Below, piece after piece: positions 26,101 through 33,115 of a DNA stretch of 64,000 nucleotides. How positions within the stretch are numbered: the stretch's first letter is position 1; every line of letters starts with the position of its first letter. The position numbers and the translations under genes were made by a program. Location: positions 1 through 64,000 of the forward strand of contig NZ_JAUZQF010000020.1 in the NCBI RefSeq assembly GCF_030718205.1. The letters run 5' to 3'. Under the pieces are notes generated by a model. The model saw only the letters and a list, made by a program, of their open reading frames with translations. It was not told the origin of the DNA and did not search any database. This stretch comes from Nonomuraea turcica (GTDB lineage: Bacteria > Actinomycetota > Actinomycetes > Streptosporangiales > Streptosporangiaceae).

Positions 26101-27086
26101 CCACCTTCACCGAGCGGGTGGTCGGCGGGTGCGGCGACGTGTGGGTCGGGCTGCGCTCGCTCCGGCCCGAGCAGGCCGGGGCCGACTTCATCCTGGACGA
26201 CTTCTCCGTCACCGACCTCGGGCCCGCGCAGGACGCGCCGGAGCGTGAGCCTGGGGCGGAGAGCGGTAGCTTGCGTGACCAGCGGAGCCCCGTGCGAGCG
26301 CGACCATCAGATACAGCCTGCGGGTCGCTGGAGCTGACGCCCGCCTCGGCGGCGTTCGAGCAGGGCGCCGCGAACGAGGTCACCACCGTGTTCACCAACC
26401 GGGAGGACACGGCGGCGACAGAGACGCGGGTGGCGCTGGAGGCGCCGCAGGGCTGGGCCGTCGCCGGCGACGGGACCGGGACCGTCGAGCCCGGCGGCCG
26501 GCTCACCACGACATGGAAGGTCACCCCGCCCGCCGACGCCCCCTATGACTTCTACGACCTGAAGGCCACCGTGTCCTACACGGTGGGCGGCGCGGCCAGG
26601 ACGCTGACGGCCTCGGCACGCGTACGGACCCTGCCGCCACCGCCCCAGACCGACGCCTACGCCAGCGACCTGGAGTGGGTCAGTGCCGACAACGGCTGGG
26701 GGCCCGTCGAGCGCGACCGGTCCAACGGCGACACCGGCGAGGCCGACGGCGGACCTCTCGTCATCGGCGGGCGGACCTTCGCCAAGGGGCTCGGCACGCA
26801 CGCCCCCGCCAAGATCCGCTTCTATCTGAACGGGCGGTGCTCGGGGTTCAGCGCGTTCGTCGGCGTGGACGACGTGCAGGCCACGCGGGGGTCAGTGCGG
26901 TTCGGCGTGGTGGCCGACGGCGTGGAGCGGGCGCGCAGCCCGGTGCTGCGGGCCGCCGACCCGGCCTACGAGCTCGTCGCGGATCTGGCCGGCGCCCGGT
27001 ATGTGGACCTCGTGGCCGACGACGCGGGCGACGGAAACGGCAACGACCACGCAGACTGGGGGGAGGCCAGGCTCACCTGCGGCTGA
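23157..27086 (+). CDS. Secreted endo-alpha-N-acetylgalactosaminidase (GH101) with NPCBM
   Basis: 1309 residues. A Sec signal (MRQGPVVLAALALAATAMAAPALA) and Pro-rich linker come first, then an N-terminal beta-sandwich (about 55-300) and the GH101 barrel (about 310-620). Likely nucleophile is D484 in LYVDVFRPFG and acid/base E510 in VTTEWSDKLE. A calcium-loop-like DANGDGTLDWQDG lies near 300. Two carbohydrate-binding-like beta domains (about 725-1025), a linker, an NPCBM-associated domain and a C-terminal NPCBM (about 1168-1309) follow. GH101 enzymes release Gal-beta-1,3-GalNAc from mucin-type O-glycans. GGAAGGA precedes the ATG. Residues about 1036-1065 differ in composition from the rest. Confidence 0.88.
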   Translation: MRQGPVVLAALALAATAMAAPALADPAPPAPSPTYELPSPDSSPTGPPPPSPTAQNVPPAPAQVAEPITIASADLRVELDPAFPRVLGYTDVASGARLGGSAGVPAVVLNGQPRTAAVALSGNDGATARYRLTFPDLPGVALGASIGVKGRVTTFRIDSVADTEEFRVGTIDLPGHDLVSVSSAQPGAATAFTRLDPNSTRTADVFAQVTGDTAPDAAPVGATYAIVNTDRLAAAIESNSTYDRPSGVTDRDAARFWHQARKDAAGTVTVGVWSGQWTHRAAGSPFTEEPPWAKVVVTPDANGDGTLDWQDGAVAFRDIGVKALGAERTRDRVVIHIPFNFSSQATHPFLRTLDDVKRISLATDGLGQLALLKGYQSEGHDAAHPDYGGNYNRRAGGLKDLNTLLKSGKGWNATFGVHVNATESYPEAKNFSEQLVDKDAKGWNWLDQAYLIDQRGDLTRGTLARRFAQLREETDRNLAVLYVDVFRPFGWVADRTLAELRAQGWQVTTEWSDKLERSSLWAHWANDLNYGGVTNKGLNSQIIRFIRNDEKDVWNAHPILGNARIVEFEGWTAENDFTAFYRNIWEHNLPAKFLQHHKIMDWDADEIVFTGGVRGTNRSGRREWFAGGRKVLDGGTYLLPWQGKYYHYNPAGGETTWDADRPMTVYKLTDQGRVPVGTVTPAGGKITLRAEAGVPYVLYPGKAPKLPDPGWGQGSGVRDPGFNSDRLDGWRVSGPVSVERNGLGHRVARLAGGAQARLEQRLTGLEPGRTYTASAFVEVEPGKTRATTLEAGGAAVTIDRSTAKNYIASDEKHDTFFQRVKVTFTAAGQAATLRITAADAAGDVRVDDVRVFLREPPGRVETFESAEPGWGPFVKGDAGGSFDARTHLAERHEPYTQAGWNGKAVDDVLNGDWSLKAHEERQGLIYRTLPWTARFEPGRAYEVSFGYQNAQADTYQWVTGYDAGGASVETRRTPIPERRTTATFTERVVGGCGDVWVGLRSLRPEQAGADFILDDFSVTDLGPAQDAPEREPGAESGSLRDQRSPVRARPSDTACGSLELTPASAAFEQGAANEVTTVFTNREDTAATETRVALEAPQGWAVAGDGTGTVEPGGRLTTTWKVTPPADAPYDFYDLKATVSYTVGGAARTLTASARVRTLPPPPQTDAYASDLEWVSADNGWGPVERDRSNGDTGEADGGPLVIGGRTFAKGLGTHAPAKIRFYLNGRCSGFSAFVGVDDVQATRGSVRFGVVADGVERARSPVLRAADPAYELVADLAGARYVDLVADDAGDGNGNDHADWGEARLTCG

Positions 27087-27217
27087 ACCCGGGCATCTCC
27101 CCGCGAAAGCCCAGCTCAGGGCATTGAAAAGCCGCTTAGCTGACGCTTATCCCCGGCATGATCGGATGGAACCCGATACTGTGCGCCTCCCGGCACAGAG
27201 GCAGAGGAGAGTGACCC

Positions 27218-27742
27218 GTGGCCGCGTCGCAACCATCACACAACGCCAGGAGAGCGATACCCTGGGTGACGACCGTCGCGCGGCTCGTTCTCGGCGGAGT
27301 GTTGATCGCAGCGGGCGCGCTCAAGATCGGCAACCCGTCGGACTCCGTCGTGGCGGTCAAGGCTTACCAGCTGCTGCCCGAGTCGATCGCCGTCCCGGTG
27401 GGCTACATCCTGCCGATTCTGGAGATCGTCGTGGGCGTGCTGCTGGTCGTCGGTCTGCTGACCAGGGTGGCCGCCGTGATCGCGGGGCTGCTCATGTTCG
27501 CGTTCGTGTTCGGCATCGCCTGGGCGTGGGCGAACGGCCTGCGGATCGACTGCGGCTGTTTCGGCGGCGGCGGCCAGCTGGGGAAGGGGCAGGAGCCCAC
27601 CTACCTGCTCGACATCCTGCGTGACTTCGGCCTCGTGTTGCTCGGCGCCTGGATCGTCCGTTTCCCGCCGGGCCGCTTCGCGCTCGACGGAGCCCTCGGC
27701 CTGGGGGGCGACAGTGCAGACGACGAGGAGGACGACCGATGA
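27218..27742 (+). CDS. MauE/DoxX-family redox-associated membrane protein
   Basis: 174 residues with four helices in the DoxX/MauE pattern (ARLVLGGVLIAAGALKIGNP; ILPILEIVVGVLLVVGLLTR; VIAGLLMFAFVFGIAWAWANG; LDILRDFGLVLLGAWIVRF). A CxC pair (C112, C114 in IDCGCFGGGG) before the last helix suggests thiol chemistry. GTG start after AGAGGAGAG. Its stop overlaps the next ATG (ATGA), which encodes a DsbA-like thiol protein, so the pair probably forms an envelope disulfide relay. Confidence 0.85.
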   Translation: MAASQPSHNARRAIPWVTTVARLVLGGVLIAAGALKIGNPSDSVVAVKAYQLLPESIAVPVGYILPILEIVVGVLLVVGLLTRVAAVIAGLLMFAFVFGIAWAWANGLRIDCGCFGGGGQLGKGQEPTYLLDILRDFGLVLLGAWIVRFPPGRFALDGALGLGGDSADDEEDDR

Positions 27743-28491
27743 GCAAGGGTTCGAAGACGCGGTCCGCGCGCGAGAAGATCAAGGAGCAGCAGGCCGCCGC
27801 ACGGGCGCGTGACAAGCGCCGGCGAATCGTGACGTACGTGACCGCCGGCGTGGTCGCGGTGGCCGCGGTCGGGCTCGGCTGGTTGTACGCGGCCACCACC
27901 TCGAGCCCGGAGGAGGCCTCGGCAGGGCTCGCGCCGATCACCGTGCAGCCCGACGGCAGCGTCGTGATGGCCCAGAACGGCGTCACGAAGCCCGTCGTCG
28001 ACATCTACGAGGACTTCCAGTGCCCGGCCTGCAAGGAGGCCGAGCGGGTCAGCGGGCAGACGTTCAAGAACCTCGCCGCCGAGGGCAAGGCCAAGGTCGT
28101 CTACCACCCCATCACGATCTTCTCTCAGGAGCCGACCAAGTCCAACTCCGTACGCGCGGGCAACGCCGCCCGCTGCATCGCGGACGGCAAGCAGTGGATG
28201 GCCTTCCACGGCCTGCTCTTCGCGAACCAGCCGTCCGAGACCGCCGAAGGCTTCAAGAACGACCAGCTCGTGCAGTGGGGCAAGGAGGCCGGGGTGACCG
28301 CGCCGGACTTCCAACAGTGCGTCACGTCGGGCAAGCACGCCCAGGCACAGCTGTCGTACAGTGAGAAGATCATGAAGGAGCAGAAGCTGACCCATACGCC
28401 GACGGTGAAGTTGAACGGAACGGAAATGGACAATGCGGTAGTCTTCAGTCCGCAGCAACTGCGCGAACAGATTACGAAGGCGGCTAAGTAG
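27739..28491 (+). CDS. Membrane-anchored DsbA-like thioredoxin-fold protein
   Basis: 250 residues. A basic N-terminus is followed by one helix (YVTAGVVAVAAVGLGWLYAA, about 34-53), then an extracytoplasmic thioredoxin fold with CPAC at C95-C98 (DIYEDFQCPACKEA), the cis-Pro region TPTVKLNG, and an inserted helical domain with a third Cys. The family oxidises or isomerises disulfides in exported proteins. It is coupled to the MauE/DoxX gene and 26 bp ahead of lgt. Confidence 0.88.
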   Translation: MSKGSKTRSAREKIKEQQAAARARDKRRRIVTYVTAGVVAVAAVGLGWLYAATTSSPEEASAGLAPITVQPDGSVVMAQNGVTKPVVDIYEDFQCPACKEAERVSGQTFKNLAAEGKAKVVYHPITIFSQEPTKSNSVRAGNAARCIADGKQWMAFHGLLFANQPSETAEGFKNDQLVQWGKEAGVTAPDFQQCVTSGKHAQAQLSYSEKIMKEQKLTHTPTVKLNGTEMDNAVVFSPQQLREQITKAAK

Positions 28492-28517
28492 CCTCGCTTC
28501 CGCTACCCTCACCTGAC

Positions 28518-29819
28518 ATGCCCCTTGCCTCGATTCCCAGCCCCTCTGAGGGGGTCTGGTATCTCGGAATCATCCCGATCCGGGCTTATGCGCTGTGCAT
28601 CGTGCTCGGCGTCGTCGTCGCCGTCTGGTTGAGCGAGCGGCGCTGGCGCGCCCGCGGCGGCCAGAAGGGGACGATCGTCGACATCGCCGTCCCCGCGGTC
28701 ATCTTCGGCCTCATCGGCGGACGCCTCTACCACGTCATCACGGACTGGCAGACCTATTTCGGTAGCCGTGCGATCAAGGAGCCTTACCAGGCGCTGTTCA
28801 TCTGGGAGGGCGGCCTCGGCATCTGGGGCGCGATCGCGCTCGGCGGCCTCGGCGTCTGGCTGGCCGTGCGCAGACGCGGCATCTCCTTCAGCGCGATGGC
28901 CGACACGGTCGCGCCCGGCATCGCCTTCGCGCAAGGCATCGGCCGGTGGGGCAACTGGTTCAACCAGGAGCTCTACGGCTCGCCGACCACGCTGCCGTGG
29001 GGCCTGGAGATCGACGCCGCCCACGGGGGAGAGCCCGGCGTGCTCTACCACCCGACCTTCCTGTACGAGTCGATCTGGGACGTGGCGCTCGGCTTCGCAC
29101 TCATCTTCGCGGGCCGGCGGTTCGCGCTGCACCACGGGCGGCTGTTCGCCCTCTACGTCGCCGGCTACACGCTGGGCCGCTTCTGGATCGAGGGGCTGCG
29201 CATCGACCCGGTCGGCGGGGTGGATCACGCGGTGACGTTCCTCGGGCTGCGGATCAACCAGTGGACGTCGATCGTGTTGTTCGTCGGGGCGCTGGTCTAC
29301 TTCTGGGCGACCAGGAACAAGCAGGGCGTGGAGGTCGTCGTGCCGCCGTCCGCCACCGAGGCGGATCCGGCACACCCGGCCGACCAGGCCGACGCCGACT
29401 CCCCAGACGCGATCACCGAGGACGGCGACCCCGCCACCGGCGACCCCGTTGCCGCGGAGGCGGCCGAGCGGAGCGATGACGCCGGGGACGCGACCGGGGA
29501 GGACGGGAGCAAGGCAACGGCTGACACCGCGGTTGAGACCGGGGCGGAGATTGGGGCAGAGGAGAGCGGCACGCGGGGCGACGACACGCCCGGGGCCGGT
29601 GAGGTTGAGGGCAGCGGGACCGAGGACGGCCGGTCCGACGACGCCCCCGGATCTCCCGAATCCGCTGTGCCCTCGGAGGCCTCAGAGGTGTCGGACGCGG
29701 ACACTTCCGACCCTTCGGACACGAACACCGCCACTGCCGACCGTGGGGAAGCCGATCGTGCGGAAGCCGAGCCTGCCGACCGACCTGAAGCCGTGAGCAA
29801 GGGGAAGAATTCGCGATGA
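28518..29819 (+). CDS. lgt: Prolipoprotein diacylglyceryl transferase with long acidic tail
   Basis: 433 residues. The first 275 are a standard seven-helix Lgt that moves diacylglycerol onto the lipobox Cys of prolipoproteins. Signature blocks: GRLYHVITDW (catalytic His), GRWGNWFNQELYG, and HPTFLYESIWD. Residues about 280-433 form an Asp/Glu/Ser/Thr-rich disordered tail without a known domain; such tails occur in actinobacterial Lgt but vary greatly. The window encodes at least four lipobox proteins that it could serve. The stop overlaps the VIT-family ATG (ATGA). Confidence 0.95.
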   Translation: MPLASIPSPSEGVWYLGIIPIRAYALCIVLGVVVAVWLSERRWRARGGQKGTIVDIAVPAVIFGLIGGRLYHVITDWQTYFGSRAIKEPYQALFIWEGGLGIWGAIALGGLGVWLAVRRRGISFSAMADTVAPGIAFAQGIGRWGNWFNQELYGSPTTLPWGLEIDAAHGGEPGVLYHPTFLYESIWDVALGFALIFAGRRFALHHGRLFALYVAGYTLGRFWIEGLRIDPVGGVDHAVTFLGLRINQWTSIVLFVGALVYFWATRNKQGVEVVVPPSATEADPAHPADQADADSPDAITEDGDPATGDPVAAEAAERSDDAGDATGEDGSKATADTAVETGAEIGAEESGTRGDDTPGAGEVEGSGTEDGRSDDAPGSPESAVPSEASEVSDADTSDPSDTNTATADRGEADRAEAEPADRPEAVSKGKNSR

Positions 29820-30520
29820 GTGGCCGCGCGGAGGCCCACCACCAGCATCGCGACGTCACCGGGGGCTGGTTGCGGCCCTCGGTGTTCGGCGCGATGGACG
29901 GCCTGGTGTCGAACTTCGCGCTCATCGCGGGTGTCGCGGGCGGCACCGCGAACACCAAGGTCATCGCCCTCGGCGGCGTCGCCGGACTGGCTGCCGGAGC
30001 CCTGTCCATGGCGGGCGGCGAATACGTCTCGGTGGCCAGCCAGCGTGAGCTCGCCCAGGCCGAGATCGCCGTCGAGCGGCGCGAGCTCGACCGCCACCCC
30101 GACGACGAGCGGGCCGAGCTGGCTCAGACCTTCGTCGACAAGGGTGTGGAGCCGGGACTGGCCGCCGAGGTGGCCAGGCAGATCTCCCAGAACCCGGACC
30201 GGGCGCTGGAGGTCCACACCCGCACCGAGCTCGGCGTCGTCCCCGGTGAGCTGCCGTCGCCGATGGTGGCCGCGGTGTCATCGTTCCTGGCCTTCGCGGT
30301 GGGCGCGGTGCTCCCGCTGCTGCCGTACGTGTTCGGGGCCGAGGGGCTGGTGGTATCTGCAGTGGTGTCCTGCGTGGCGCTGTTCGCGGCGGGTGCGATG
30401 GTGTCGGCCATCACGGCGCGCAGCTGGTGGTATTCCGGGCTGCGCCAGCTCGTGGTGGGCGGAGTGGCGGCCGGAGTCACCTTTGGCGTGGGCAGTCTGA
30501 TCGGGGCGACGGGGCTGTGA
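29816..30520 (+). CDS. VIT1/CCC1-family transporter
   Basis: 234 residues. The N-terminal helix FGAMDGLVSNFALIAGVAGG and the helix following it (AGALSMAGGEYVSVASQREL) are the family signature of VIT/CCC1 iron/manganese transporters. A charged cytosolic domain (about 75-140, EIAVERRELDRHPDDERAEL) could bind metal before efflux. Three more helices complete the protein. It overlaps lgt by four bases and the following gene by one to four bases. Confidence 0.9.
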   Translation: MSGRAEAHHQHRDVTGGWLRPSVFGAMDGLVSNFALIAGVAGGTANTKVIALGGVAGLAAGALSMAGGEYVSVASQRELAQAEIAVERRELDRHPDDERAELAQTFVDKGVEPGLAAEVARQISQNPDRALEVHTRTELGVVPGELPSPMVAAVSSFLAFAVGAVLPLLPYVFGAEGLVVSAVVSCVALFAAGAMVSAITARSWWYSGLRQLVVGGVAAGVTFGVGSLIGATGL

Positions 30521-32379
30521 TGGCCCGCAGACGAGCCGGATCCCGTCCCAAGGGAGGCCACCCGGCACCAGGGACGGACGAGACGGGCCTCAGCGGGAGC
30601 GTCCCGGGGGGTAGTGCGCTCGGCGGCGGTGCACCGGTCGGGGGTCCGGCTGGCGGGGGCTTGCCGGTCGGGGTTCCGCCTGGTGGGGGCTTGCCGGTCG
30701 GAGGTGTGCCCGGCGGCGGTGCGCCGGGTGGTGGTGGCCGTTCGGGAACGGGCATGGACGGCGGCGGCCAGGCTGGTGGCGGCCGTTCGGGTGGTGACTA
30801 CGGCGGCTGGTCGGCGGGTGCGCATGGCGGCGCTGCCGGCGGCTTTGAGCAGGCGGCGGGCGGGTTCGGCAACGCTGCGGTCGCCGGGCCCCTGTCAACG
30901 GCGGCGGGATATGGCGGCGCGGCGCCGGTCGGGCATGGTGGTGCGGCGTCGGCCGGTGGTCGCCATTCGATGACCAGCGCTGACCGCGGTGAACGAGCCG
31001 CGGCTGCCCGCAGCGGGACGGCGACAAATGCCGATCAGCGCGGTTACCCCGCCGCCTTGGGTGGCGAGAACGGTGCGTCGCTGGGGGATGCGGGCGAGGG
31101 CCGTCGGTCGTCGTACCGCGCCGGCAGGCGCAGCCGGTCATCGTCGAGCTTCGGTGAGGCCGACCGGTCGTCGGCGGGCTTCGGTGAGGGCGGCCGGTCG
31201 TCGGCGGGCTTCGGTGAGGGCGGCCGGTCGTCGGCGGGCGTCGGTGAGGGCGGCCGGTCGTCGGCGGGTTTCGGTGAGGGCGGCCGGTCGTCGGCGGGCG
31301 TCGGTGAGGGCGGCCGGTTGTCGACGGGTGAAGGTCGTCAGGTTGTGGCCGGTTTCGGCGATGGTGGGCCGCCGGCGGATCATTTCGCCGACGGCGGCCG
31401 GTCCCGGTCTCGTGGTGCCGACGGCGGCCGGTCGGCTGGTGCTGACGGCGGCCGGTCGGCGGCGGGCAGGGGCGATGGTGGTCGGTCGGCTGACGTCGGG
31501 GACGATGACGGCCCGTTGATGTCCGGTATCGAGGCCGGTGGCCGATCAGCGAGGAGCGCCGATGAGGGGCCCGGTGTGGCCGCGTCCCGCAAGAGGCGGC
31601 GTACCCCACGCTCCGACTGGCAGTTCCCGTTGCTCACCGACTGGGGTCTTCGCCCGGAGCAGCAGCGGCTGCTCGTCATCATCGCCACGGTCGTCGGCGT
31701 GCTGGCGAGCGGGGTCGGCCTGGTGGCCATCGCCGGGTCGATCGGCGACTACTCGCCCGAACGGCAGGCCGGCGCCGTGCCGGAGTCCGACACCGCGTTG
31801 CCGCAGGTGTTTCGCGGGTGGGGCTCACCCAAGCTGTTCGACCCCCTCGCCGACAGGGCCAAGGACGGCCGGGCGCTCACGCAGAAGGAGGTGTTCGCGC
31901 AGAGCGAGCTGGCGGTGACCAAGAAGCTCAAGCTCAAGCTCGTCGCCAAGCAGCTCGACACCGACTGCGCGGCTGCGCTGTGGGGCGAGAACCTCATCGA
32001 ACGGGTGTCGGAGGCCGGATGCACCCAGGTCGCGCGCGGACTCTACGCCAGCTCCGACGGCCGCTACGTCGGCCAATACACCCTCCTCAACCTGAAAGAC
32101 GGCCAGTCGGCCGCCGAGCTGGTCGAGTCGTTGAAGACTCTTTACCGCGGCGGCTGGGCACGTCCCCTGACCTCGTCCAAGGGCGCCTTCCCCGCAGGCG
32201 GGCACTCCGAGGCGGGTGGTTACGCCCTCGGCCACTACGTCGGCCTGGTGTGGCTCGGCAGGATCGACGGCACCGAGCCCGGCCCCAAGGACGACTTCGT
32301 CTCACTCACGCTGGCCCTGCGCGGGGCCGAGAAGGCCGTCTACCGCCGTGTCGTCTCCATCACGGGACCGTCCTCCTGA
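30520..32379 (+). CDS. Glycine-rich repeat protein with single membrane anchor and extracytoplasmic domain
   Basis: 619 residues if begun at the ATG at 30520 (TGATG overlap with the VIT stop); GTG 30517 is also possible. Residues 1-360 are Gly/Arg/Ser/Asp-rich: first GLPVGVPPGGG-type repeats, then six decapeptide repeats (GFGEGGRSSA) and ADGGRS repeats. Next is a basic RKRRRTPR, one helix (LLVIIATVVGVLASGVGLVAIAG, about 415-438), and a 180-residue C-terminal domain with a Cys pair (TDCAAALWG, GCTQVARGLY). The downstream gene encodes a paralogue of that domain. No family recognised. Confidence 0.75.
   Translation: MARRRAGSRPKGGHPAPGTDETGLSGSVPGGSALGGGAPVGGPAGGGLPVGVPPGGGLPVGGVPGGGAPGGGGRSGTGMDGGGQAGGGRSGGDYGGWSAGAHGGAAGGFEQAAGGFGNAAVAGPLSTAAGYGGAAPVGHGGAASAGGRHSMTSADRGERAAAARSGTATNADQRGYPAALGGENGASLGDAGEGRRSSYRAGRRSRSSSSFGEADRSSAGFGEGGRSSAGFGEGGRSSAGVGEGGRSSAGFGEGGRSSAGVGEGGRLSTGEGRQVVAGFGDGGPPADHFADGGRSRSRGADGGRSAGADGGRSAAGRGDGGRSADVGDDDGPLMSGIEAGGRSARSADEGPGVAASRKRRRTPRSDWQFPLLTDWGLRPEQQRLLVIIATVVGVLASGVGLVAIAGSIGDYSPERQAGAVPESDTALPQVFRGWGSPKLFDPLADRAKDGRALTQKEVFAQSELAVTKKLKLKLVAKQLDTDCAAALWGENLIERVSEAGCTQVARGLYASSDGRYVGQYTLLNLKDGQSAAELVESLKTLYRGGWARPLTSSKGAFPAGGHSEAGGYALGHYVGLVWLGRIDGTEPGPKDDFVSLTLALRGAEKAVYRRVVSITGPSS
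31141..31320 (+). repeat. 30-bp in-frame tandem repeat, six units
   Basis: Six units of exactly 30 bp encode a decapeptide of the form SSAGFGEGGR, with Phe/Val exchange in some units. The near-identity at DNA level (mostly one or two differences between neighbours) suggests recent slippage or unequal exchange, so unit number may vary between strains. Confidence 0.85.
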
Positions 32380-32506
32380 TGGCCGCCCAGGCAGGTGTCC
32401 GCGGTCTCATGTCCGCTCGGCCAAGCGGCCGTCACACCGGTGTCCCGACGCCCCGCCGAGCCATGGGGGTCCGTAATGTTGTCAGCTGCAGGGGAGCGGT
32501 CGGCTG

Positions 32507-33094
32507 ATGTCCCGACGTGTCGTCATCTCCGTCGTGGTCGCCAACGTGGTGGTCATCGCCGTGGTCGGGTGGCTGTGGTTGCGGCGTGACGATCCCCGGC
32601 CGACCGCGTTCCACAGCGAGTCCACGTCCGCCTTCTACACGGCCGTCGACACCCGGCAGAACGACTCCGAGCCGCTGACCAGACAAGAGGTCTTCACCCC
32701 CGCCGCCCAGACCCTGGGCACCATGCGCCTGGACTCCACGCAGGAGTTCAGCGACTGTGACGAGGTCCTCTGGGGCACCTCCGCCCTGGGGTGCACGCAA
32801 GCGCTGCAGGGCACGTACAGGGGGAGTGCGGTGGCGGGCCAGTTCGTCATCTTCAACCTGAGCGACGGGCGGGCGGCCGACGCGCTGGTGGCGGCGCTGG
32901 GCAAGGACGGCTTCGTACGGCAGGGCCTCATGTTCGAGGCTGCCGGCAGCCGTGCTCAGGCCCGTGCCATGGGTCATTACGTGACCGTGAGCTGGGTCGG
33001 CGGCCCGGTGCCCGCGCAGGAGCTGGTGGCCGCCCTCGTCGCGCTGGACGGACTCGGGCGTGTGGTCCAAGGGCGGATCGTCGCCGCCACCTGA
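32507..33094 (+). CDS. Membrane-anchored paralogue of the preceding protein's C-terminal domain
   Basis: 195 residues: a signal-anchor helix (VVISVVVANVVVIAVVGWLWL), then an extracytoplasmic domain. It aligns by eye with the C-terminal domain of the upstream protein: LTRQEVF/LTQKEVF, DCDEVLWG/DCAAALWG, GCTQALQGTY/GCTQVARGLY, FNLSDG/LNLKDG, GHYVTVSWVG/GHYVGLVWLG. The two cysteines are conserved and may form a disulfide, which fits the thiol proteins upstream. Unknown function. ATG start; 127 bp after the upstream gene. Confidence 0.78.
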   Translation: MSRRVVISVVVANVVVIAVVGWLWLRRDDPRPTAFHSESTSAFYTAVDTRQNDSEPLTRQEVFTPAAQTLGTMRLDSTQEFSDCDEVLWGTSALGCTQALQGTYRGSAVAGQFVIFNLSDGRAADALVAALGKDGFVRQGLMFEAAGSRAQARAMGHYVTVSWVGGPVPAQELVAALVALDGLGRVVQGRIVAAT

Positions 33095-33115
33095 CGTGGC
33101 GCGTGGTGAGTGTTC

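Noticed and set aside
30590..31609. A 339-codon reverse frame opposite the glycine-rich protein
   Set aside because: It mirrors the Gly/Arg repeats; the forward frame has the coupled start, the membrane helix and a domain with a paralogue.
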